From Amphimedon queenslandica (lineage: Eukaryota > Porifera > Demospongiae > Haplosclerida > Niphatidae): 26,293 nucleotides of DNA. The position numbers were made by a program, and so were the translations under genes. Position 1 is the first letter of the stretch, and each line of letters starts with the position of its first letter. The notes under the pieces are model-generated. The model was not told the DNA's origin. It was given only the letters and a program-made list of their open reading frames with translations, and ran no database searches. The DNA lies in contig NW_003546694.1 in the NCBI RefSeq assembly GCF_000090795.2, forward strand, positions 10,656 to 36,948, read 5' to 3'. Of this stretch, positions 17,718 to 26,293 are shown piece by piece.

Positions 17718-19230
17718 ATGGATAATTGGCCAAATACATTGTCATATATGAAGCCTTCCCATGATGTGGAATTGAATAATTGTCTGATCTTTTGGGAAGA
17801 TGAAGATTCCTTTACCATTGTTGAATCAGACAAGGTTACAGCTGCTACAGGTACAGGAGATGAGCTGGGAGATGAGTGCAAGGTGAAAATGGGATCTGTT
17901 GAGTACAAAGGACTCCTAGTTGGAAAAGGTAAAAATAAAAAGAATTAAGTTAGTTTGGATTTGCAGTAACCACAGTTTTGATAGCTAACAGCTTGTGCAT
18001 GGTTACCTATTACAATACTTAGTCTATGCATATATTAGGAATGTAATTTCAATGATTTTAACAGGAACATATGAAGAAATGGAAGAGCTAGAGTCATTAA
18101 AAATAGCAACAAATGATCCCACTGCAGCTCATGGTAGGTGTATGTACTATTACAGGTACATGTATAGGCATAGTCACATTATAATTTTAGAAAAGAAGAA
18201 TCAGAAGAAGTGTACTACAGGACAGAAGAGATTTAAAAGTGATGAGACAAATGGAAATGATAAAAGAAGAGGAAGGAGAATAGAAGAAAGGTATAATATG
18301 CATGCTACAGTATTGTTATGATAGAGTATCTTTTACACATACACTAGGAAGCATTATAACAGTAACATCACCATAAACAATTTCAGCTTTAATATCACCA
18401 AGGTCCCCTTCCTTTTTTGAAAAAGCCCAGTGTCAGCATCTTTACTATCTATCCCATCATCTCCATTATTGCTGTCAATGCTATTATCTCCATTAATATG
18501 TACTTCACCACCTTCACTACCACCTCCTATTTTTAGAGAAATATCAGCATCCACTGAACAATTCCCTTCATTATCTGAACAGATATTACCATCATCATCT
18601 GAATCACCATCATCTGTGTCATCAGGAATAGAAGGTTTAAAAAAGTAGAATTGAAAGCAACCAATGTACCATCCTAAATTATTTACATTACTTACAGTAC
18701 AATCAAAACTTTAACTTTACCCCTGCTTTTGGAGCACCACCTTCAATACCAGCTGTACCATCCTTTCAGAAGCCAGTATCTCAACCAGCAACAACTTATC
18801 AAATGCAGTCCACTGAATTACCAACAGTGTCAACAACACTAACAGTGTCGACAGTATCAACTGTGTCTACATTGTCTCCATTGCCAATCAACACAAATGG
18901 CAAAAACCTTTTGCCATTGTCTCCAATAAAGAGAGCCAAGCTACTGTCAGCCGAAAGTGTGCTGGAAAAGTACCACAACATGTGTAGTGAAAGCAAAGAT
19001 CCTATGTTGGCATGGAAACTGGCAAAGGAAGCCATATTTGGTGACAGTGTATTGAGGCAATGCACACCTTTAGGAAGCAGGGAATTACCTGCACTACCAA
19101 TTGTGGAAATAGCCAGTTCCCACAATACCACAATAGCACACAAGAGTTTGAGTCCTTATGGAAGAAGTGTGTTGAATTCATTCAACAAGGCTGCAAGCGT
19201 CCTATACTACCAGGCTATAGTAAAAACTAA
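17718..19230 (+). pseudogene. BEN-domain gene (multi-exon, BEN domain damaged)
   Basis: Exon A (from ATG 17718 to 17928) encodes NNCLIFWEDEDSFTIVESDK, then DECKVKMGSVEYKGLLVGKG; exon B (18065-18133) continues TYEEMEELESLK. The intron borders G|GTAAAA and TTAACAG|GA rejoin a Gly codon. This layout (short WxEEDS..CKVK..Y.G module, then EEMEELE) is typical of the N-terminus of invertebrate BEN-domain proteins. A basic, NLS-like segment follows (18213-18288, KKNQKKCTTGQKRFKSDE, KRRGRRIEER). From acceptor 18697, a Pro/Thr-rich exon leads into the BEN region: SAESVLEKYHNMCSESKDPM, AWKLAKEAIFGDSVLRQC, GSRELPALPIVEI. The rest, QFPQYHNSTQEFESLWKKCV and EFIQQGCK, is in a different frame, ending TAA 19228. 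Residues normally found between these blocks are missing, so a small deletion with frameshift lies near 19110. The role of such proteins (DNA-binding transcription or chromatin factors) is family knowledge. Confidence 0.65.
18316..18650 (-). pseudogene. Acidic antisense reading frame inside a BEN-gene intron
   Basis: On the minus strand the stretch reads PDDTDDGDSDDDGNICSDNE, later GGGSEGGEVHINGDNS and DSKDADTGLF. After a one-base shift at an A/T homopolymer (18413-18424) it continues GDLGDIKAEIVYGDVTVIML, then PSVCVKDTLS and TAA 18316. Both parts are free of stops and look protein-like. The + reading of the same DNA is Ser/Pro-rich and could be an exon of the BEN gene, so strand is uncertain. 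The family is not recognised. Confidence 0.35.
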
Positions 19231-19294
19231 ATCAAGAGAGAGATACATGTATAATAGGTTCATGCATTTATTGTTTTACTTATCTAAAAAATGA

Positions 19295-20137
19295 TGAGAG
19301 AGGGGAAAGACATTTCAGTGTTGTTATGGGTATACCAACAGTAACGTTAATAATGTTCACCAACAGTAACTGCTAAAGTACATACATATAAGTGTATATG
19401 TACATCTTCATTGTAACTATACAAACATTCCAAAATGCATAGTACATGCATAGTACATGTACATTGTAATTACCTTAACTGCAGCTATACAAACATTGCT
19501 ACTTGTTAACATCAGCACCAGTACATTTCTAAATACCCCTTCCTGTAATTTGTTGCCATTAATTTATTTAGAGTCACTCAGGGCTATTCTGACCGGTTTT
19601 TGCACTATGATCTAATTAAATATTCACAAAGTCATAACTCACTTCTTGTTGCTCTTATCCACTCATTTTAACCACCATTGTGTTCTACTAACTCTATTCT
19701 ATCTATTTATCATCAAGAGTACATTTATACAAGCCAAGTTCAGCTTGAAGTTTGAATAAAAACTGTAGATAAAGTGACTGGTATTTCGGGGCAATTCCGA
19801 CCCAAAGGAAGACTAATTATTTGCCTGCTTCTTTTACCTTTACTATTTAGGACTTAAGCTGTTATTTAATAATGTAAAAAATATTTCTCTGCTGAATCGA
19901 TCTGTCTTGCTCTCAGTTCTGCATCTGCTACATTGTACATTTGGAAAGTTATAATAGAAAAGGTAGGACTGCCTAGGCAGGGCTATTCCAACCCTTGGCA
20001 CTTTGCTGCTTACAAATTTCTCATTCCTTTAAACAGGGGGACAAAATAGCCCCAACATACTATATTGATTATTATTATACAATTATAAAAAAGTACAGCA
20101 CATGCATGTACAATGTAATGCATATAATATCTTAATA
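19295..20137. other. Gene-free stretch with repeated GGGC(T/A)ATTC motifs
   Basis: No gene is supported. CAGGGCTATTCTGACC (19579), GGGGCAATTCCGACCC (19788) and CAGGGCTATTCCAACCC (19978) are spaced about 200 bp apart in the same orientation, and a related GGGGACAAAATAGCCCC lies near 20036. They may be terminal or subterminal repeats of the Tc1-like element whose gene ends at 20138. Confidence 0.45.
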
Positions 20138-21104
20138 TCAAGCAGCTGCCCCACTAATTTCAATTATTTTAGGTAGCACTTTTTGAATATACTTAGTTCA
20201 TGTACACACGCATAGCAACATTAACAACAGTGTTCCAAAAATCTACAATCCATTTTACCAGCTGGTCCTTGGTTTGTGGCTTTACCTCTCTCCTCAGATA
20301 TTCCTTCAATTGATGCCAAAAGTTTTCCATAAGATTACAGTCTGGGGCCCCTGGAGGTGTTCGGCACCAAAAAATGCCATTTCTTTCCATAAACTCTTTA
20401 ACTGCATTCAAATTATGTTTTGGGCCAATATCTCACATAAACCAACAGCCATCAGGGAAAACCTTTTGGACAAAAGGCAACAATGTATGACCCAATATAT
20501 CCATAAACAAGGTCTTCTCCATCACACCATCAAACACACATATTCCAGTCCTTCCTCTCATGCTAATGCCAGCCCAAAAATGCACTTTAACGTCCATCAA
20601 TATAATATAATAATTAATAATAAATAAGTATGACAAATATAATAGTGTTTATTACCTAGGTTTAAGTTTTGGTTTTTGGCCCTTCTTGTGGCAAGCGTAT
20701 CTTTTGTGGCTTTCAAGCTGGACAGATGTTTCATTATTATTTTGTCCAGATAACATCATTGAAGCCAAGCCACTTTCAGCCTCATGCAGGAACTCTTTTA
20801 CCCACTCCAACTTCTTTCCATTATTAACATCCCTAATGAGCTGACAATAAGAGCTGCCACGAAAAGTCAACCCAAGAGCTGTTCTGCATCTTAAGACAGT
20901 TCTGAGTGATATCTCGACCCCTCTTTCCTGCAGCATTTTCTACAACCGATTAGCAGTTGTTTCATCATCCTGTTCCAATACAGCATCCACTAATTTCTTT
21001 ACCAAATCATCAATTTTTGAAGGACGACCACTGCCAGGATTCCTTGCAATTATATCTTTTGGGTAAGTTTTAAGGTAAACTGACGGAAACGTAGAATAGC
21101 CCTA
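20138..21104 (-). pseudogene. Tc1/mariner-superfamily transposase (DD34E), decayed
   Basis: On the minus strand, YLKTYPKDIIARNPGSGRPS is the linker of the paired HTH region, followed by the second HTH (MLQERGVEISLRTVLRCRTA). The first Asp region is damaged (FNDVIWT then a disrupted DETSVQLESHK, about 20717-20752). Next come VHFWAGISMRGRTGICVFDG, GCWFM, TGA, DIGPKHN (second Asp) and RTPPGAPDCNLMENFWHQLK (Glu). Counting from the second Asp to this Glu gives 34 intervening residues, so DD34E. The tail EYLRREVKP ends, after another shift, as YIQKVLPKIIEISGAAA with TGA at 20138. The first HTH is largely missing; it may lie beyond a GTAAGT..TTATTAG intron (about 21138-21104). Several frameshifts and stops show it is dead. 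Confidence 0.8.
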
Positions 21105-21333
21105 ATAAAATGCCATTAGGCTCAATATAAACTTACCAGTTACCAATGCGTCCTTTTAAAAGGGACCTAAGACTGTCTTAAATTGTCTTTGAGCTAAAAC
21201 GTCTCTTGACCAAAAAACGCTTTCAGAAACGCAATGTGGCAATGTTTTGAAAAAGGGTTTCCACCTATAATTTTAACGGGACACGCCTGTTTAATGCCAA
21301 CACACGAGATGTTTTTATTGACCTGTACTATAT
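21105..21333. other. Short gene-free spacer
   Basis: No gene is readable. It lies between the Tc1-like 5' end and the BED-type hAT gene, and should contain the left terminus of the hAT copy, which I could not identify by eye. Confidence 0.35.
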
Positions 21334-23126
<1,793 letters not shown>

Positions 23127-23953
23127 TGTCATTAATTACACATAATTTTCTGACTATTGGCTATTTGTGCATGCTATCGTCATTAATGACATTTCAATTG
23201 AAATAAATGGTACTTTAAAACTATATAAAATATGAAATTCAAATATAACATATGAATTTAGGAAACAACATTTTAATAAATTATAGTTTAAACCTATTTG
23301 CATCCTGAAGAAGCCATACATCAAAGAAAAATGCTGGTGTATATATCGCATATACTCCCTAGGCTTGGTATATAACCCTTTGATGTTTCATATACTCCCT
23401 GGCTGTGGCTGACACTATACTGGCATGTAAAATATAAAATACAAGTGATAAAATACAATGGTGATTACTACAAGAGCATCAAGTCTAAGACTCAAAGTTT
23501 AATCGTTTCCCGGCACATGTGATGAAGAATTCCAGAGAGAAGCAACTGGATTGTAGGTGGGTACGGCTTACCGCTCTTGTTAAGAGTTTCATTTGCATAA
23601 ACACACAGCCAGTAACTCCTTCAAACAGTTGGGACGTGGGAGTAAGTTAATTCTTGTGAGTAGTGGCCAGCCGACAAGTACAGTCCATTTTCTTGCAGTT
23701 TTCAGTCATTTGTGTCTTGCCATAGTGCTAAAGCCCTCCTTAGACACAGTAGCAACTCTTTCCTCCTGTCTCCTGCCTTTAAAGGACAAAGGAACCCTGT
23801 GTTTCTTTGATGGACTTGGATCTTTGTCCTCCTTGTTCTTAACCATTTTGAATTGCTTCTGCCATGTGACCCTACTGTGCATTGCTCAGTACGTTTGAGA
23901 TACGTGCTCCATATAAATTTGAGGTGTGGCTTCCTCAGGTAATAAATCTAATA
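23127..23953. other. Gene-poor stretch
   Basis: No gene is firmly supported. Minor structures are an inverted TGTCATTAAT/ATTAATGACA pair (23127, 23183) and a 12-bp direct repeat CATATACTCCCT (23349 and 23389). On the minus strand, 23846-23706 gives a charged 46-residue frame (MVKNKEDKDPSPSKKHRVPL...) that may be a scrap of a transposon protein; no family is recognised. Confidence 0.3.
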
Positions 23954-24042
23954 TACCATGCTGGTGAGCATATGGCTTACATACGACCCTCGCCCTCAGC
24001 CTCGGGTCATATATAAGCCATATACACCTCATCGGCGTGGTA
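23954..24042. repeat. 89-bp imperfect palindrome
   Basis: The left arm TACCATGCTGGTGAGCATAT, then GGCTTACATACGACCC, is mirrored by the right arm, whose inverse reads TACCACGCCGATGAGGTGTA, then TATGGCTTATATATGACCC. The spacer is about 14 bp (TCGCCCTCAGCCTC). The mismatches are mostly transitions, as expected for an old palindromic repeat. Confidence 0.75.
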
Positions 24043-24062
24043 CATCATATACCTATAGCATA

Positions 24063-24703
24063 CAGTGGAACCTCTGTTAACAGACAGTCCCTGTAACGGA
24101 CACCCACCTTATAACGGACAGTACCTGGTGTACCAATTGAATTTCCCATGCATGCAACACAAATAAAACCTCAGTACAGCGGACCCTCTCTTTTTTGGAC
24201 AGCGGACAGCCAACTGTGCACCGGGAGAAGAGCTTGCACGTTTATTGACCTCCATAAGCGGACAGTGGGTGTAGCTAATAATCACGTTGCTTAGCAACTG
24301 TTAGATCTATTAGTGATTGGCAAAAAGCACTGTGCTATGTGTACCCGTGTGTGCTGCTTCAGGAAAACTATTTAAGTACTTCTAATAGTTGGATGTCATT
24401 GCTAAGAAGATATATCTAGACAACTTCCTCATTATAGAAGACAATATATGATCCTTATTGGGAGGAGACACCCACTGGCCTGTACATTTTGTTAAATACC
24501 AATAAGTAACTTCTTGAACAAGTTAAAATGCCTCGATAGCTAGCTAGTGTCTATTACAACAAATGATTTTAATGAAAAACATGAATTACATTGTATTTAA
24601 ATAATGCGCTAATATATAGTAAGTAACCTCCCTATAAAGGACACCTCCAAATAAAGGACCAAACTACTTGTCCCAATGTGTCCGTTATTTAGAGGTTCCA
24701 CTG
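24063..24703. mobile_element. Complete non-autonomous pogo-type MITE, 641 bp
   Basis: The left end CAGTGGAACCTCTGTTAAC and the inverse of the right end CAGTGGAACCTCTAAATAAC share the first 13 bases. Both are flanked by TA (24061-24062 and 24704-24705), the duplication made by Tc1/mariner and pogo transposases. The CAGTGGAACCTC terminus is of the Tigger/pogo kind. Inside both ends, short words of the type TAACGGACA or AAAGGACAC are repeated, probably as subterminal binding sites. There is no transposase frame inside. Confidence 0.9.
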
Positions 24704-24705
24704 TA

Positions 24706-24917
24706 TTAAAATCTAATATAGTATAAGAAACAACATTTTAATTATAGCCCAGCTTTACATTTTTATCAGGTACTGTACATGTACACTACATAGCGAGATG
24801 AACATGTATGGTACACTAGCGCAATAGTGTAAAGTATGATCTGTATTGACCAATACTAGATATTCAATATAGGTAAACGTTTAATTAGTGGGTGTAACTT
24901 ACATATTGATATTTCTG
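24706..24917. other. Gene-free spacer
   Basis: Nothing is recognised apart from tgtacatgtaca-type palindromic words. If the exon at 24918-24999 is real, this is its 3' untranslated or downstream region. Confidence 0.3.
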
Positions 24918-24999
24918 TTAAATATTTATCTTCATTTGACGTCTTGTCTCAATAATAGCATCTTCATCATCTTCAGGCTCTAATGATACGTCCAATATA
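24918..24999 (-). CDS. Possible terminal exon of a host gene
   Basis: On the minus strand an 82-nt segment follows an excellent acceptor, a CT-rich tract ending TTTCCTCAG. It encodes ILDVSLEPEDDEDAIIETRR, then QMKINI and TAA 24918. The acidic-then-basic C-terminus reads like a conserved protein tail, but I cannot name the family. The exon is too short to be sure; upstream exons would lie beyond 25000 but were not found before the copia LTR. Confidence 0.35.
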
Positions 25000-25193
25000 C
25001 TGAGGAAAGAGAGAGAGAGAAAACACTTTCAATATAAGAACCAATTATTAAAACACCCTGTAAAGTCATCAACAGTGTATACAACATGTACATGTATAGT
25101 AAATGTACAAGCATAGTTTTGCCTAGAAAAAAAATCAGGATGGTTGGCATAATTTATGGCATGCGAAGTGATGGAAATAGACACTATTGACAT
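25000..25193. other. Spacer with GA-rich tract
   Basis: It contains a GAGAGAGAGAGA tract (25009-25020), which on the minus strand is the polypyrimidine tract of the candidate acceptor, and a TGTACATGTA palindrome. No gene is seen. Confidence 0.35.
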
Positions 25194-25328
25194 TGTTGCA
25201 TGCAATCTACTTGTACATGTATGTATTTGTTATTTTAGTTAACCATGTTTACATAGAGCATTCCAGAGTATTCTATTGTATATTTTTTAAGGTTTTGTAA
25301 TGTATGTTCTCTAGAGTTTTCTGGATTA

Positions 25329-25341
25329 GAAGTTTCTGGAA
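25329..25341. promoter_or_regulatory. Perfect three-unit heat-shock element in the LTR
   Basis: GAAGTTTCTGGAA matches nGAAnnTTCnnGAAn exactly, the binding site of trimeric HSF. Flanking units in the same 5-bp phase extend it: TTC at 25319-25321 and the partial units GAG 25314 and GAT 25324. It ends 11 bp upstream of the TATA box, a position suited to driving the LTR promoter. Function is inferred. Confidence 0.7.
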
Positions 25342-25352
25342 TCTATGATTAC

Positions 25353-25360
25353 TATATAAG
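25353..25360 (+). promoter_or_regulatory. LTR TATA box
   Basis: TATATAAG lies 111 bp before the putative gag ATG, giving a transcription start near 25385 in the LTR. Confidence 0.65.
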
Positions 25361-25463
25361 AACTTTTTCTTTTTGCTCTTTGTGTTCGTTCTCTCTCTCT
25401 TATTTATTTTATTATAACAATTAAGTTGTTGACTCAAAAAACTTTAACAGGTTATGAGTTCAG

Positions 25464-26293
25464 CATGGCCGAAAGTAAGACCGCTGTTATACCACTGAAC
25501 AAATCAAACTATGCAGGATGGCCCTCATAAAAGATGGACTGTGGGGAATTGTCAGTGGTACTGAGACAATTCCTGAAGTTGCTGGGGCACGTGCAAAGTT
25601 TGAGAGCAGGAGAGACAAAGCCATTGCCATTATCATCTTGTCTATCGAGCCGTCGCTGCTATATCTCCTTGGAGAAAATCCAGATGATCCTGTGAAGGTC
25701 TGGAAAGCGCTTCAAGATCAGTTTCAACGCGAGTCATGGGCAAATAAGTTGTCCCTACGACGAAAACTGTATTCCTTAAAGCTAAGGGAACAGGATTCAG
25801 TCCAGGATCACATCAAGTCAATGATTGAGATCTTTAATGAGCTGTCCATTGTTGGAGACGCAATTTCAGAGGAAGACCAAGTGGTACACCTATTAGCTAG
25901 CTTGCCTGATTACTTTGGTGTTCTCGTGACTGCTCCAGAATCTAATTCAGAGGTGCCTAAGATGCAGCTGGTAACCGAGAGGCTGCTAGGAAATTGAAGG
26001 ATAGAGGTTGTACTAGAGCTGGTAACAGTGAAGGCGCCATGACTCTGAGACATCAACGAAAAGGTCCCCTGAGGTGTAATTTTTGCAAGAAGTTGGGACA
26101 TATACAAAAGAACTGTACAGAGCAGATACAGTCTGAGGAGAAGAGGCAAGACTATTCAAAACGAAGCCGCAGTAAATCCTAATCGAAGGTGAATCAATGT
26201 CATGTCGCTCACATATATCAGATACGTACTTGAACAGTTTTTTCCACACCTGATCTGATTGAAAGGCCTCTAAACTACCCTCACAAGCAGTAA
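25464..26293 (+). pseudogene. Copia-type gag with zinc knuckle, frameshifted, cut by the window end
   Basis: ATG 25464 starts MAESKTAVIPLNKSNYAGW, the LxGxNYxxW opening of copia Gag. The frame then hits TAA at 25530, because a short stretch before MALIKDGLWGIV (25518, other frame) is missing. The main frame 25518-25997 is the UBN2/gag domain (AIIILSIEPSLLYLLGENPD, KVWKALQDQFQRESWANKLS, LREQDSVQDHIKSMIEIFNE, VVHLLASLPDYF). A one-base loss near 25991 shifts it to 26000-26182, which holds the CCHC knuckle CNFCKKLGHIQKNC (26075-26116, C-x2-C-x4-H-x4-C) and ends at TAA 26180. Reading continues past that stop (SKVNQCHVAHIYQ). Protease, integrase and reverse transcriptase would lie beyond the window. 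Confidence 0.85.

Larger units (their letters stand above)
25194..25449 (+). repeat. 5' LTR of a copia-type retrotransposon (256 bp)
   Basis: The borders TGTTGCAT...TTTAACA follow the TGTT..AACA rule for LTRs. It contains a TATA box (25353-25360), an upstream heat-shock-type element and a CT-rich leader. GGTTATGAGTTCAGC follows immediately at 25450, in the place and with the look of a primer binding site that pairs with an internal tRNA segment, as in copia elements; the exact tRNA was not checked. The 3' LTR lies outside the window, so the borders are not confirmed by a second copy. Confidence 0.7.

Noticed and set aside
18430-18648. Ser/Pro-rich + ORF in the BEN locus
   Set aside because: Kept only as an alternative reading; starts without an ATG and the complementary strand reads equally well or better, so it was not listed as its own gene.
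23593-23898. 101-codon + ORF with a hydrophobic C-terminus
   Set aside because: No motif is recognisable, and the minus strand gives a charged protein-like frame over the same DNA; neither is strong enough to call.

Overview
This is eukaryotic, almost certainly metazoan DNA. It is AT-rich, has short introns with canonical GT..AG borders and poly-A-rich spacers, and shows no ribosome binding sites or operons. The protein families (THAP-DDE transposase, SWIM-YqaJ-PHD protein, ZMYM-like and BED-type hAT transposases, Tc1/mariner, pogo, copia, BEN domain), the very short introns and the many tacatgtaca-type palindromes fit a sponge or another early-branching invertebrate. That assignment is inference and cannot be proven from the window. 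Nearly everything readable is mobile-element DNA at different stages of decay, with one or two likely host loci.

Layout: (1) 378-4533 holds two convergent genes: a SWIM-YqaJ-PHD gene on + (frameshifted) and a THAP-coiled coil-HTH-DDE transposase on - (intact frame except one TGA and a lost catalytic Asp). Together they look like an IS4EU/ISL2EU-type two-gene DNA transposon. (2) 4637-5560 is a pogo/CENP-B-like transposase, readable through its first catalytic Asp and then decayed. (3) 6432-8050 is a foldback element whose inverted arms each carry an inward TATA box and a short ORF. (4) 8085-9722 is a second, more decayed SWIM-YqaJ-PHD gene without a recognisable transposase partner. (5) 9723-12430 is non-coding and contains a near-perfect 67-bp hairpin and small inverted repeats. 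(6) 12671-16242 is a Ser/Pro-rich ORF with an upstream TATA box, split by a complete hAT element (13140-16057) with matching TIRs and a perfect 8-bp target duplication. (7) 16720-16911 is a Ty3/gypsy integrase scrap. (8) 17718-19230 is a multi-exon BEN-domain gene, apparently damaged in the BEN domain, with an acidic antisense reading frame in one intron. (9) 20138-21104 (-) is a Tc1-like DD34E transposase. (10) 21334-23126 is a BED-type hAT transposase. (11) 24063-24703 is a complete pogo-type MITE with TA duplication. (12) 24918-24999 (-) may be the last exon of a host gene. (13) 25194 to the window end is the 5' LTR and gag of a copia-type retrotransposon; its LTR carries a perfect three-unit heat-shock element just upstream of its TATA box.

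Most interesting points: the transposase plus SWIM-YqaJ-PHD nuclease pairing, seen as one convergent pair and one orphan copy; the in-frame duplication of the nuclease active-site segment in copy 1; the heat-shock element in the copia LTR; and the inward-promoter foldback element. I found no rRNA, tRNA or CRISPR array.
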